A DNA stretch of 64,000 nucleotides from Pedobacter nototheniae (GTDB lineage Bacteria; Bacteroidota; Bacteroidia; Sphingobacteriales; Sphingobacteriaceae): contig NZ_RQRS01000006.1 of assembly GCF_004335085.1 (NCBI RefSeq), positions 62,001 through 126,000 of the forward strand, given 5' to 3'. The translations under genes were made by a program, and so were the position numbers. Below, piece after piece: positions 20,101 to 28,669 of the stretch (the first letter of the stretch is position 1; each line of letters begins with the position of its first letter). Below the pieces are notes generated by a model. That model saw only the letters and a list, made by a program, of their open reading frames with translations, ran no database searches and was not told the origin of the DNA.

Positions 20101-20243
20101 TTTACACCAACGGATATAATTTATTTACCTGGACTAAACTGGATAAACTTTATAACCTGGATCCGGAGGTATTAGAATCATCAGCTGATTTACCTTACCC
20201 ACCAACAAGAATTTTGAATTTTGGTATTAACGTTACCTTTTAA
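17136..20243 (+). CDS. SusC/RagA-type TonB-dependent receptor (second pair)
   Basis: Second outer-membrane importer of the operon, with canonical architecture: signal peptide (1-21, SAMAQ), CarboxypepD_reg-like domain (about 25-95), TonB box LDEVVIVGFG (100-109), plug with NVRGVGSYVGNNNPLILVDD and VESVSILKDASTTSIYG, then barrel ending in FGINVTF. Its normal N-terminus contrasts with the reduced first SusC. It is 33 bp after SusD 1 and directly abuts SusD 2, indicating one transcript. Two different SusCD pairs in one unit suggest uptake of two product sizes or decorations. Confidence 0.95.
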   Translation: MRKYIYMLSVFLLVFGFSAMAQKREITGQVSDKTGGLPGVSVIDKTNPKNGTLTDANGRFRLAVEGNTITLKMVGYATKEVSVQGLSNVMVTLSEDQTNLDEVVIVGFGEKKKLTLTGAVSAISGKDIKQSPSPSLQNTLAGRVTGFSSQQRSGQPGRDGASFNVRGVGSYVGNNNPLILVDDIEFTYDQFSSLNANEVESVSILKDASTTSIYGIKGANGVILVTTVRGKVGKPQITFQAEYGLNQLTRRPEYLDAYQSASIINQGEVNTNALNPNPNFVRTFSDQDLELYRNGTDPYGHPNNDWTDILLKKFAPQLRGNFDITGGTEKAKYFVSVGYLNQGGQLKDYSADLNSQFYYKRYNYRSNVDVKLTKTLDVKFDLFGNVDELNTNNASANSLFSDLGRTAETAPFNYPIYNPDGSLGYSLWQRNSSGRNNNNLIGRLMYNGYSRTYSNNINLATSAVQKLDFITKGLSVKGTLAYRNLYAYTRNLQRPTSGTGFISYIYDPVTGNYNFGQRDNVYRLSIPALTSPASSTNSSLTLQAILNYNRSFGDHNVTGLFLYNQNSKSYQNNAEGNRYNFIPENFRGYTARLGYDYKQKYILEVSGAYNGTDRFAVGKRLGFFPAGSVGWNIAEEKVFKDNLKFIDLFKARASYGLVGADGTDGTYAYLQSYTAGSGTGLFGLAPNNPYGIATEGTLGNDQVTWEKEKKLDIGLDIALFKRKFTASFDYFNNNRYDILTTRGTVSAVFGQNLPRVNLGKVNNKGFEVEFGFNNNIGTDWRYSVRGTYSLAKNKIVFADEAVQTYSYQTLTGQSIGSVLKYNWTGEFYSVADIADPAVPKPIIGGRPGDLKYKDLNADGVIDVNDRSYFGYTNLPTTTLGLTLSTSYKNFSLTVLFQGATNFVASAQGAVIHHNASKALPIHLEHWTPELGNNAKYPQLYTTALSQSPRDFYSDFWAIPADYLRLKTAEISYTAGPKLLSKLRLKGLRLYTNGYNLFTWTKLDKLYNLDPEVLESSADLPYPPTRILNFGINVTF

Positions 20244-20252
20244 TTGAGTGAT

Positions 20253-22004
20253 ATGAAAAAGATAATTACAATATTGCTACTTGCAACGGTTATATTTTCG
20301 TGTAAAAAATCTGGCTTTTTGGATGATAAAACCAATGGTTTAGATGAAAATGCTGTTTTTACAGATAGCATTCAGACCATTAATTTTTTAAACAGAATTT
20401 ACGTTGATGCTGGTTACAGTTTTGGTCCATCACGTTTTAACTCTGCCGGTGGAACGGGTAATACAGAATTGGCTACTGATAATGCCGAAGGTAATAATAA
20501 CCTTTCTGTTTGGGCTGATTCCTATGTTCAGGGCGTAATTGGGCCAAATAACGTTTCAACTAACTTTGCCACCGATAAAGATTTTTGGGCAACACCATAT
20601 AAAAATATCCGCCGGATTAATTTATTGCTTTCAAAATTGCCTGATGCACCTTTAAGTGCCGCAATGAAAAACAGAATACGTGGAGAAGCCCGTTTTTTAA
20701 GGGCATATTTTTATCATTATATGATTGTGGCATTTGGTGGCGTTCCGGTTATTGATGATCAGGTTTTTGGAATTAACGACATTATTAATCTTCCGAGAAA
20801 TAGCTTTAGTGATTGTGTAAACTACATCACCTCAGAACTGGATGCTGCTGCCACTGAACTTTCAACTGTAATTTACAAAGATATTGATTACGGAAGGGTA
20901 ACCCGTGGTGCATGTTTAGCGCTAAAATCTAGGGTTTTGCTCTATGCGGCAAGTCCTTTGTTTAATGGAGGCGCAATAACAACCAGCCCGGCACTACTTC
21001 CGTTGGTTGGTTATCCATCAATCGATAATAACCGTTGGATGGCTGCTGCAAATGCAGCAGAAGCCTTAATCAACACCGGATTATATTCGCTTAATGTAGA
21101 TAATGTAACCAGACCTGGAAATGGTTTTTACCAGTTGTTTTTAAAACGGGTAAACAGTGAGTATATTTTTGCCTATAACCGCCCGGTGCAAAAGGAGTTT
21201 GAAACTTTTTATTTGCCACCAACCAGATCGGGAAGCAGTGTAATGAAACCTACGCAGAGTTTGGCCGAGGCTTTCCCAATGCGTGATGGTAAATCAATTA
21301 AAGAAAGCACCACTTACAATGCAAACGATCCTTATGTAAACCGCGATCCCCGGTTCGAGTTTTCAATGATTTACAATGGCTTATCTTACATCAGCAATAC
21401 GGGCGTAAAAACGCAGGTATTTACTTACACCAGTACAGGCTCTGCAATTGCCAACACCACATCTGACGCTTATACACCGCAAAATAAATTTACTGGTTAT
21501 TTTTCACGTAAAATGCTTGATGAAAACTTAACCAATGCAAGTTCAGGTACCACAGAAAGAGCTTGGCCGCTCATTCGTTATGCTGAAATTTTGCTTAACT
21601 ATGCTGAGGCCATAACCGAGGCTGGTCAGCCTGAGAAAGCTTACGATAAATTAAAACTCTTACGTGAGCGTGCAGGTATTTTACCCGGAAGCGATGGTCT
21701 GTACGGTTTGAAAGCAAATATGACAGTAGCCGAAATGCGTGAAGTGGTGCGTAACGAACGCCGTATTGAGCTTGCTTTTGAAGATCACCGATGGAATGAT
21801 ATCAGAAGATGGAAAATTGCATCAACCATTTTAAAAGGATTTAACAGTGTTGATATTATTACCAGAAGTGCAACCAATACTTACAAACATACCATTGGTA
21901 CTGCGCCGCGACCGTTAAATTTTAGAGATGCGATGTATCTTTTGCCTTTGCCATTGGCCGAAATTCAGAAAATGCCCTTGATGTTGCAAAATCCCGGATA
22001 CTAG
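20253..22004 (+). CDS. SusD/RagB-type glycan-binding lipoprotein (second pair)
   Basis: Partner lid of the second SusC. I choose ATG 20253 because it directly gives a lipoprotein signal with lipobox VIFSC (Cys17) followed by KK; an in-frame TTG at 20244 would add three residues. SusD blocks: GEARFLRAYFYHYMIVAFGG, LLYAASPLFNGG, RNERRIELAFEDHRWNDIRRW, C-terminus MLQNPGY. Length 583 is usual. A perfect hairpin terminator follows at 22053, marking the end of the operon. Confidence 0.95.
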   Translation: MKKIITILLLATVIFSCKKSGFLDDKTNGLDENAVFTDSIQTINFLNRIYVDAGYSFGPSRFNSAGGTGNTELATDNAEGNNNLSVWADSYVQGVIGPNNVSTNFATDKDFWATPYKNIRRINLLLSKLPDAPLSAAMKNRIRGEARFLRAYFYHYMIVAFGGVPVIDDQVFGINDIINLPRNSFSDCVNYITSELDAAATELSTVIYKDIDYGRVTRGACLALKSRVLLYAASPLFNGGAITTSPALLPLVGYPSIDNNRWMAAANAAEALINTGLYSLNVDNVTRPGNGFYQLFLKRVNSEYIFAYNRPVQKEFETFYLPPTRSGSSVMKPTQSLAEAFPMRDGKSIKESTTYNANDPYVNRDPRFEFSMIYNGLSYISNTGVKTQVFTYTSTGSAIANTTSDAYTPQNKFTGYFSRKMLDENLTNASSGTTERAWPLIRYAEILLNYAEAITEAGQPEKAYDKLKLLRERAGILPGSDGLYGLKANMTVAEMREVVRNERRIELAFEDHRWNDIRRWKIASTILKGFNSVDIITRSATNTYKHTIGTAPRPLNFRDAMYLLPLPLAEIQKMPLMLQNPGY

Positions 22005-22052
22005 CGCTTAATCTCATTCATAACATAGTTTAACTCTCAAAACTCCATTTCC

Positions 22053-22085
22053 AGCCCGAAAGTGCAAACTTTCGGGCTTATTTAT
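22053..22085 (+). terminator. Rho-independent-type terminator after susCD operon
   Basis: Perfect 11-bp stem AGCCCGAAAGT (22053-22063) / ACTTTCGGGCT (22068-22078), loop GCAA, followed by a T-rich TATTTAT. Confidence 0.85.
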
Positions 22086-22103
22086 GCTAAAACTATTCAG
22101 TTT

Positions 22104-22134
22104 GGAAACGTTCCCAAAGAATGGGAACGTTTCC
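22104..22134. promoter_or_regulatory. Paired LacI-type operator 3
   Basis: GGAAACGTTCCC (22104-22115) and GGGAACGTTTCC (22123-22134), centres 19 bp apart. It precedes the lyase and glycoside hydrolase operon. Confidence 0.8.
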
Positions 22135-22160
22135 ATTTAATAAGTATGCCCTAAAATGCC

Positions 22161-22189
22161 TTGTTTTAAATATACAGGCATTATCTTCG
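22161..22189 (+). promoter_or_regulatory. Promoter of the lyase/GH operon
   Basis: TTG (22161-22163), 18-bp spacer and TATCTTCG (22182-22189, one mismatch from TAnnTTTG). The -7 box starts 53.5 bp after the downstream dyad centre, the same offset as in operator region 1. Confidence 0.5.
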
Positions 22190-22262
22190 AAATATCGATT
22201 TTGGATTGGAATATAATCACATTCTCAAGTCAAAATTGTAATTTAACCAAATAGCAACACCA

Positions 22263-23378
22263 ATGAACAAACTTAAACCGAACCTAATTTTTTCTGTTGT
22301 CTTATGCCTCATATCCTGGCTCAGCTTTCAAAATAAGCTTTATGCAAACGATAAACCAGGTGGGATGCATCCGCAAAAACAAATCGATTTTGTTAAAACA
22401 CAGATCAAACATAAAAAAGAACCCTTTTTAACCGCTTTTAATGCACTTATTGTTAAAGCTGATTCTGCACTGCTCGTTAATCAGCATGCGGTTGAGGATT
22501 TTAGCATTCCAGGTTTTTATGCTGATAAAGAAGGGCACCGCAGAACGTCTCTGGCACTGCAGGTTGATGGCTTTTCTGCCTATAGCTGTGCCTTGGCCTA
22601 TCAGTTAACGGGCAAAACTAAATATGCGGTTAAAGCCATTTATTTTTTGAATTCATGGGCAACAATAAATAAAAAATATTCCCTGTTAGATGGTTCTTTG
22701 GTTATGTCGTACTCTGGAACGACTATAATGATGGCTGCGGAACTGCTAAAAAATAATAAAAACTGGAAAGCCGCAGACCAGGAAAAGTTTACCTGGTGGA
22801 CAAAAAATGTATTTCGCCACGCGGCAAATAGCATCCGTTACCGAAATAATAATTCGGGTGATTGGTCGAGATTTGCTTCCCTTTTGGCTGATGTTTATTT
22901 AAATGATCAGGAAGATTTTAAAAAAAATGTTGAAATGATCAAAAATGAACTGTTCAAACAAATTGCACCTGATGGACACATGGTTGAGGAGGTTAAACGT
23001 CAGGGAAATGGAATTTGGTACACGTATTTTTCATTGGCGCCAATCTCAGCATCCTTTTGGGTAATTTATAACCAGACTGGAGAAAATCTTTATGCCCTAG
23101 AAAAAGATGGTACTTCAGTAAAAAAAGCACTCGATTACCTGCTTTATTACAATCAGCACCCTGCAGAGTGGACTTGGTTTAAAAATCCTGTAACGGGTAA
23201 TAAAAATACTGAAACGGGTTTTTGGCCGGCAAATTTGCTTGAAGCAATGAATGGTATTTATCACAGTAAGGACTTTGAAGCCTTTGTTGCGCCTTACAGA
23301 CCAATTATGTATCCGCGACACGATTATGCCTGGACTTATCCAACATTATTTCCATTGAGCTTAACCGATTACAAATAA
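22263..23378 (+). CDS. Alginate-lyase-superfamily polysaccharide lyase
   Basis: Probably cleaves a uronic-acid polysaccharide by beta-elimination, giving unsaturated uronyl ends for the GH105 enzyme three genes on. Signal peptide ends near residue 28 (KLYAN). The rest is an all-helical toroid-type domain of the Alginate_lyase kind, with conserved-looking HRRTSLALQVDGFSAYSCAL, LLDGSLVMSYSG and RYRNNNSGDWSRFASLLADV; the NN..W motif resembles the active site of PL5/PL38-type lyases. Length 371 fits. I cannot decide between alginate, glucuronan or another polyuronide as substrate. First gene of the third LacI-preceded operon. Confidence 0.72.
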   Translation: MNKLKPNLIFSVVLCLISWLSFQNKLYANDKPGGMHPQKQIDFVKTQIKHKKEPFLTAFNALIVKADSALLVNQHAVEDFSIPGFYADKEGHRRTSLALQVDGFSAYSCALAYQLTGKTKYAVKAIYFLNSWATINKKYSLLDGSLVMSYSGTTIMMAAELLKNNKNWKAADQEKFTWWTKNVFRHAANSIRYRNNNSGDWSRFASLLADVYLNDQEDFKKNVEMIKNELFKQIAPDGHMVEEVKRQGNGIWYTYFSLAPISASFWVIYNQTGENLYALEKDGTSVKKALDYLLYYNQHPAEWTWFKNPVTGNKNTETGFWPANLLEAMNGIYHSKDFEAFVAPYRPIMYPRHDYAWTYPTLFPLSLTDYK

Positions 23379-23431
23379 ATCTGAGCACAGAAATAAAATG
23401 AGGTGATTTTGCCCTCAAATTTAAAGTTATT

Positions 23432-24295
23432 ATGAAAAATTATTCATTAAGGTATTTGTTCGTTTGCTGTAGTTTACCTGTTGCATTCTTCTCATCTGCC
23501 CAAAAACAAACCATTATTAAACCGCCTAAATTAGAAAGCGATGGCTATAAACTGGTTTGGAAAGAGGAATTTAATTATAAAGGTGCTCCGGATAAAACAA
23601 AATGGACTTTTGAACAGGGTTTTGAGCGCAATGAAGAATTTCAATGGTACCAGCCAGAAAATGCCTGGTGCGAAAAGGGGAACCTGGTGCTGGAGGCAAG
23701 GAGGGAAAATAAAACTAACCCAAATTTTGTTGAAGGGAGTAGCGATTGGAAAAAGAACAGAAAACAGGCAGAATATACTTCATCGAGTATTAAAACCCGA
23801 GGTTTACACAGCTGGCTTTATGGCCGTTTTGTGATGCGAGGTAAAATTGATATTCGAGATGGGATCTGGCCTGCCTGGTGGACTTTAGGTACAAAAGGTA
23901 CCTGGCCGGCTACGGGCGAAATTGACATCATGGAATATTACCGCAAAAAACTTTTGGCTAATATTGCCTATATGGGTGAGCATAAAAAAGATGCCTGGTT
24001 TAGTGTAGAAAAAGATATCGATTCGCTTGGAGGCAAAGCCTGGGCAGATAAATTTCATATCTGGCGCATGGATTGGGACGAAAACAGTATTGCTCTCTAT
24101 GTGGATAATCAATTGCTCAGTAAAGTTGAAATGGATAAACTGGTTAACCAAAATGGAACAGGTATTAATCCTTTTAAACAACCTCATTACATGTTGCTTG
24201 ATTTGGCGATAGGCGGAAAGCAGGGGGGAGACCCATCAAAAACTACGTTTCCGGTCAGGTTTGAAGTGGACTACATTAGGGTTTATCAAAAATAA
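23432..24295 (+). CDS. Glycoside hydrolase family 16 protein
   Basis: Secreted endo-acting beta-glycanase with the GH16 jelly-roll fold. Signal peptide ends at about residue 24 (FFSSAQ). The catalytic motif EIDIME places the nucleophile at E163, the assisting D165 and the acid/base E168. FEVDYIRVYQK is the typical C-terminal strand. The 287-residue length is that of a single catalytic domain without binding module. GH16 covers laminarin, lichenan, agar, carrageenan and others; the subfamily cannot be settled here. It follows the lyase by 53 bp in the same operon. Confidence 0.88.
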   Translation: MKNYSLRYLFVCCSLPVAFFSSAQKQTIIKPPKLESDGYKLVWKEEFNYKGAPDKTKWTFEQGFERNEEFQWYQPENAWCEKGNLVLEARRENKTNPNFVEGSSDWKKNRKQAEYTSSSIKTRGLHSWLYGRFVMRGKIDIRDGIWPAWWTLGTKGTWPATGEIDIMEYYRKKLLANIAYMGEHKKDAWFSVEKDIDSLGGKAWADKFHIWRMDWDENSIALYVDNQLLSKVEMDKLVNQNGTGINPFKQPHYMLLDLAIGGKQGGDPSKTTFPVRFEVDYIRVYQK

Positions 24296-24310
24296 ATACG
24301 CAAAGCAAAA

Positions 24311-26515
24311 ATGATGAATAACCAAATATTAAAATTCCGAAAACTGCTGCTTTTGCTATTCACTGTATTCTTTGTTTTTGGCGCAAAAGCACAATCAACT
24401 TTAATTCCGATTGAAAGCAAAAACAACGCTATCGTTTTAAAAGCCGATAAAGGCGGTGTGCTCAAGATGGTTTATTTTGGGAAAAAACTGGGCAATAAAG
24501 AAGAGTATAATAAAATAGCAGCCTTATATCAGCAGGGTGATGATTACTCGGGTGTTTTAAATGCTGCCTATACCACCTCGGGATCGCAAAATCTGGTCGA
24601 ACCAGCTTTAACTGTCGTTCATGCCGATGGAAATACTTCGCTTGATCTTCACTATATTGGCTATGAAACCAAAGCACTGGAAAATAATGTTCTTTTAACC
24701 ACAGTGCGCTTAAAAGATCCGGTTTATCCATTTGAAGTAACCCTGAATTATAAGGTTTATGTCAATGAAGATGTTGTTGAACAGTGGACCAATATCAGGC
24801 ACAATGAGAAGAAATCGGTTAGGCTTGATAAATATGCATCTGCAAATCTTTACCTAAAAGGAAAGGGTTTTTGGCTAAAACAATACCATGGCGATTGGGC
24901 AAAAGAAATGCAACCTGAAGAGTCTAAACTCACTCATGGCATTAAGGTTTTAGATAGTAAATTAGGAACAAGGGCGCACCTGTATCAGCCGCCAACCTTC
25001 ATGCTTTCGTTAAATGAACCAGCTGATGAAGATCATGGCGATGTACTTTATGGCAGTATGGAATGGTCTGGTAATTTCAGAATTGACCTAGAGCTTGATC
25101 CGCTGAATAACCTGCGCATTATTGCCGGGGCAAATAATCATGCCGCCGCCTATGAGTTAAAACCAAATACCGATTTTACCACACCTGCATTTTTGTTTAC
25201 TTTTTCTGATTCGGGAAAAGGTGATGCAAGCAGGAAATTGCAGAACTGGGCCAGAAATTATCGTGTTTTGGATGGGAATGGCTCCCGTTTAACTTTGTTG
25301 AATAATTGGGAGGCAACTTTTTTTGACTTTAATGAGCAAAAGTTAGCACGCTTGTTAAGCGATACCAAAAAATTGGGTGTAGATCTTTTTTTGCTTGACG
25401 ATGGTTGGTTTGGTAATAAATATCCCCGCAACAGCGATAATGCCGCACTTGGCGATTGGCAGGAAAACAAGAAAAAACTTCCTAATGGGATAAGTGCATT
25501 GGTAAAAGAGGCTAGTGCAAACGGTGTAAAGTTTGGCATTTGGTTAGAGCCCGAAATGGTAAGTCCTAAAAGCGAGCTTTATGAAAAACATCCCGATTGG
25601 GTAATTAAACAACCCCAGCGCCCGGAAAAGTTGTACCGAAACCAATTGGTTTTAGATTTGAGCAACCCAAAAGTGCAGGATTTTGTTTACAGTATTGTTG
25701 ATGACCTTTTTACCAAAAATCCAAATTTAGCCTACATCAAATGGGATTGTAATGCTGTAATTTATAATGCCTATTCAAGCCATTTAAGTAACCAGAGCCA
25801 TCTTTACCTGGAGTACGTTAAAGGTTTATATAATGTTTTGGAAAAAATTAGGGCTAAATATCCAAAAGTGCCTATGATGCTGTGCTCTGGTGGGGGAGGC
25901 AGGGTAGATTATGCTGCTTTAAAATATTTCACCGAGTTTTGGCCCAGCGATAATACCGACCCGATGGAAAGAATTTTTATCCAATGGGAATATTCTTACT
26001 TTTTCCCGGCCATTGCAAGTTCAAACCATGTTACCGATTGGGGCAAACAAAGTCTGAAATTTAAAACCGATGTAGCTATGATGGGCAAATTGGGTTTTGA
26101 TATCGATATTGCCAAGCTTGATGAAAAGGAGCTTAAATTTTGTCAACAAGCAGTGAGCGCTTACAATGGTATTAAAGAAATTGTATGGCATGGCAATCAG
26201 TATCGTTTGTCAGATCCATGGCAAAATGATGTTGCCTCGGTTATGTACACCAATACCGATAAATCAACCGGTGTGCTGTTTAATTATCTCGTTAATGGCC
26301 GTTATGATAAAGGCTCAAAAGAACCAGTTAAATTAAAAGGTCTGGATGCAGCTAAACAATATAAACTTTCAGAAATTAACCTATATCCGGAAACCAAAAG
26401 CGATATCAATAGTGAAAGTACTTACTCGGGTGAGTTTTTAATGATGATTGGTTTTAATCCTAAAGTAAACGCAAACCGCAAAAGTGTTGTAGTAAAAATC
26501 GAAGAAGTAAAATAA
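24311..26515 (+). CDS. GH36 alpha-galactosidase
   Basis: Exo-alpha-galactosidase removing alpha-linked galactose side groups. Signal peptide ends near AKAQ (residue 26), so it is exported, unlike cytoplasmic RafA-type enzymes. An N-terminal beta-supersandwich is followed by the (beta/alpha)8 barrel: LLDDGWFGNK, GIWLEPEMVS, then the nucleophile D479 in YIKWDCN (usually WDMN) and the acid/base D547 in WPSDNTDPMER. Length 734 and residue numbering match family members. Positioned 15 bp after GH16 and 20 bp before GH105 in the same operon. Gives the clearest clue that the glycan carries alpha-galactose. Confidence 0.92.
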   Translation: MMNNQILKFRKLLLLLFTVFFVFGAKAQSTLIPIESKNNAIVLKADKGGVLKMVYFGKKLGNKEEYNKIAALYQQGDDYSGVLNAAYTTSGSQNLVEPALTVVHADGNTSLDLHYIGYETKALENNVLLTTVRLKDPVYPFEVTLNYKVYVNEDVVEQWTNIRHNEKKSVRLDKYASANLYLKGKGFWLKQYHGDWAKEMQPEESKLTHGIKVLDSKLGTRAHLYQPPTFMLSLNEPADEDHGDVLYGSMEWSGNFRIDLELDPLNNLRIIAGANNHAAAYELKPNTDFTTPAFLFTFSDSGKGDASRKLQNWARNYRVLDGNGSRLTLLNNWEATFFDFNEQKLARLLSDTKKLGVDLFLLDDGWFGNKYPRNSDNAALGDWQENKKKLPNGISALVKEASANGVKFGIWLEPEMVSPKSELYEKHPDWVIKQPQRPEKLYRNQLVLDLSNPKVQDFVYSIVDDLFTKNPNLAYIKWDCNAVIYNAYSSHLSNQSHLYLEYVKGLYNVLEKIRAKYPKVPMMLCSGGGGRVDYAALKYFTEFWPSDNTDPMERIFIQWEYSYFFPAIASSNHVTDWGKQSLKFKTDVAMMGKLGFDIDIAKLDEKELKFCQQAVSAYNGIKEIVWHGNQYRLSDPWQNDVASVMYTNTDKSTGVLFNYLVNGRYDKGSKEPVKLKGLDAAKQYKLSEINLYPETKSDINSESTYSGEFLMMIGFNPKVNANRKSVVVKIEEVK

Positions 26516-26535
26516 TAATATAATAAACCTCACAA

Positions 26536-27687
26536 ATGAATTTTTCAAAGATAAAACTGATATTTTTTGTCACTGTAATCCTATGCGTAAACTGGTTTTC
26601 AGGTTTTTCCAAAGCTACCATTGATAGCAGGGATTCGTCTTTTAAAATCGCCAATATTTCCAGAATGATGAAACGCGTAGCTGATTGGCAAATTAATACC
26701 TGGGATACAAAAGGTTTTAACCACCGAAAAGCAGACTGGACCAATGGCGCTTGTTATACGGGTATTTTTGCCCTTGGGAATATGAAAGGCAATGAAAAAT
26801 ACCTTAAAACACTGATGGATATCGGCAATGATGTTGGCTGGAACACGGGGCACCTCCGTTTTTATGCAGATGATTATTGCGTTGGGCAAACCTATGCGCA
26901 GCTATACATCAAGTATAAAGAAAAGAAAATGATTGCTCCATTTACCCTTTTGGCAGATAGTATTGTAGCAGCCCCGCATGATGAACCCCTGAATTGGAGA
27001 AACAATATCCAAAAAAGAGAGTGGGCATGGTGCGATGCACTTTTTATGGCACCACCATCTTTAGCCTATTTAAGTACCGCAACCGGTGATCAGAAATACA
27101 TAGATATGGCCAGCAAACTTTGGTGGAAAACCACTGATTTTTTATACGATCCATCAGAGAAACTTTATTTCAGAGACGAAAGCTATTTCGATAAAAAGGA
27201 AAAAAATGGTGCCAAAGTGTTCTGGTCGAGAGGAAATGGATGGGTGCTTGGTGGTTTGGTGCGTGTATTGGAAAATATGCCTAAAAATCATCAGGACAGA
27301 GCTAAATTTATAAAACTATATAAAGATATGGTTGGTCGCATTGCCGGCCTGCAACAGCCTGATGGCAGTTGGCATGCGTCTTTATTAGATCCTGCCAGTT
27401 TCCCAATTAAAGAAATGAGCGGAACGGGTTTCTTTTGTTATGCCATGGCCTGGGGACTTAACCAAGGTTTGTTGGACGAAAAAACTTATTTTCCCGTGGT
27501 TAAAAAATCGTGGGTGGCATTAACTTCTGCTGTTCATAAAGATGGTAAACTTGGTTATGTGCAAGCTATAGGAGCCAGTCCGGATAAGGTAGATGCAAAT
27601 AGTACAGAAGTTTATGGCGTAGGCGCTTTTTTACTGTCAGGCGTTGAGCTTTATAAATACATGGAAGCCCATCCCAAAGCCCGTTAA
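26536..27687 (+). CDS. GH105 unsaturated uronyl hydrolase
   Basis: Removes the unsaturated uronic acid left at the non-reducing end after lyase cleavage, by hydrating the double bond. The (alpha/alpha)6-barrel family GH88/GH105 is recognised from RMMKRVADWQ, GFNHRKADWTNGACYTG, the catalytic region WAWCDALFMAPP (D167), FWSRGNGWVLGGL and GTGFFCYAMAWGLNQG. The N-terminus (about 1-30) is a signal peptide, so it acts in the periplasm. Length 383 is usual. Together with the lyase three genes earlier it makes a complete polyuronide depolymerisation pair. Confidence 0.9.
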   Translation: MNFSKIKLIFFVTVILCVNWFSGFSKATIDSRDSSFKIANISRMMKRVADWQINTWDTKGFNHRKADWTNGACYTGIFALGNMKGNEKYLKTLMDIGNDVGWNTGHLRFYADDYCVGQTYAQLYIKYKEKKMIAPFTLLADSIVAAPHDEPLNWRNNIQKREWAWCDALFMAPPSLAYLSTATGDQKYIDMASKLWWKTTDFLYDPSEKLYFRDESYFDKKEKNGAKVFWSRGNGWVLGGLVRVLENMPKNHQDRAKFIKLYKDMVGRIAGLQQPDGSWHASLLDPASFPIKEMSGTGFFCYAMAWGLNQGLLDEKTYFPVVKKSWVALTSAVHKDGKLGYVQAIGASPDKVDANSTEVYGVGAFLLSGVELYKYMEAHPKAR

Positions 27688-27697
27688 AACAAAACCC

Positions 27698-28627
27698 ATG
27701 ATGAAAAAGCAGTACTTCTTAACGTTTAAATGCAATTGGTTTATAGTCTTTTTGCTAGTTTTCAGCTTTAATGCTTTTAGCCAGGGCAATAATAATACCT
27801 TACGCTTATTTGTAATCGGAAATAGTTTCTCGCAAAATGCAACTACTTTTTTACCTCAAATTGCTAAAGAAAGAGGTAAAACCTTAATCATTGGTAGGGC
27901 AGAACTTGGTGGTCACTCTTTAGAGCAACACTGGGGCTATGTCGAAAAATTCGAAAAAGACTCAACCGATGCAAAAGGAAAACCGTATGGCGGTAAATCA
28001 TTAAAAATGTTATTGTCTGCGGGTACCTGGGATGTAGTTACCATTCAGCAGTATTCCTATCTATCGGGCGATTCATCAAGCTATAATCCATATGCACAAA
28101 ACTTGGTTAATTACATCCGTAAACTCCAGCCAAAGGCAGAAATCGTTATTCATCAAACCTGGGCTTACCGTGCTGATGCCAAGAAATTTGGAAGAATTGA
28201 TCAGCAGCAGTTGGCCCAAAACCAGCAAGAAATGTGGCAGCTATCACGTGTTGCCTATCATAAGTTGGCGAAGCGGTTTAATGCAAGGATTTTGCCTGTA
28301 GGCGATGCATTTGAAGCGGTTGCAACCGATAAAAAATACGGATATAAAGAAGATGTAAACTTCAACTTCCAAAATCCTAGCGCACCAAATCTTCCTGATC
28401 AAACTAATTCAATCAATGTTGGATATTTTTGGAATAAAGAACAATTAGTTTTCGATCCTAATCATGCTAATGATGCTGGAAAGTTTTTAGGCAGTTTAAT
28501 TTGGTATGGAGTGCTTTTCAAAGAATCTCCAAAAAAAATAAAATTTAAGCCAACGTCTGTTTCAGATGATTTAAAAGAGTATCTGATTACGGTGGCAGAT
28601 AATCTTGTAAAGGTTTTCAAAAACTAA
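27698..28627 (+). CDS. DUF4886 / SGNH-like secreted hydrolase
   Basis: Secreted protein of the DUF4886 family, related in fold to SGNH esterases. The first 29 residues form a signal peptide ending FNAFSQ. LRLFVIGNSFSQNA is the family's GNSFS block and would carry the nucleophile-like serine; a HPxxxH-like end is represented by FDPNHANDAGKFLGSLIWY. DUF4886 genes are frequent in PULs, where a carbohydrate esterase role is suspected. I use ATG 27698 (a second ATG follows directly at 27701); a longer frame reaches back into the GH105 gene but gives no sensible N-terminus. Last gene of the operon. Confidence 0.8.
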   Translation: MMKKQYFLTFKCNWFIVFLLVFSFNAFSQGNNNTLRLFVIGNSFSQNATTFLPQIAKERGKTLIIGRAELGGHSLEQHWGYVEKFEKDSTDAKGKPYGGKSLKMLLSAGTWDVVTIQQYSYLSGDSSSYNPYAQNLVNYIRKLQPKAEIVIHQTWAYRADAKKFGRIDQQQLAQNQQEMWQLSRVAYHKLAKRFNARILPVGDAFEAVATDKKYGYKEDVNFNFQNPSAPNLPDQTNSINVGYFWNKEQLVFDPNHANDAGKFLGSLIWYGVLFKESPKKIKFKPTSVSDDLKEYLITVADNLVKVFKN

Positions 28628-28669
28628 TTTTTTATGATGTCGATATCCTGTATAATGTTATTTTGACAA

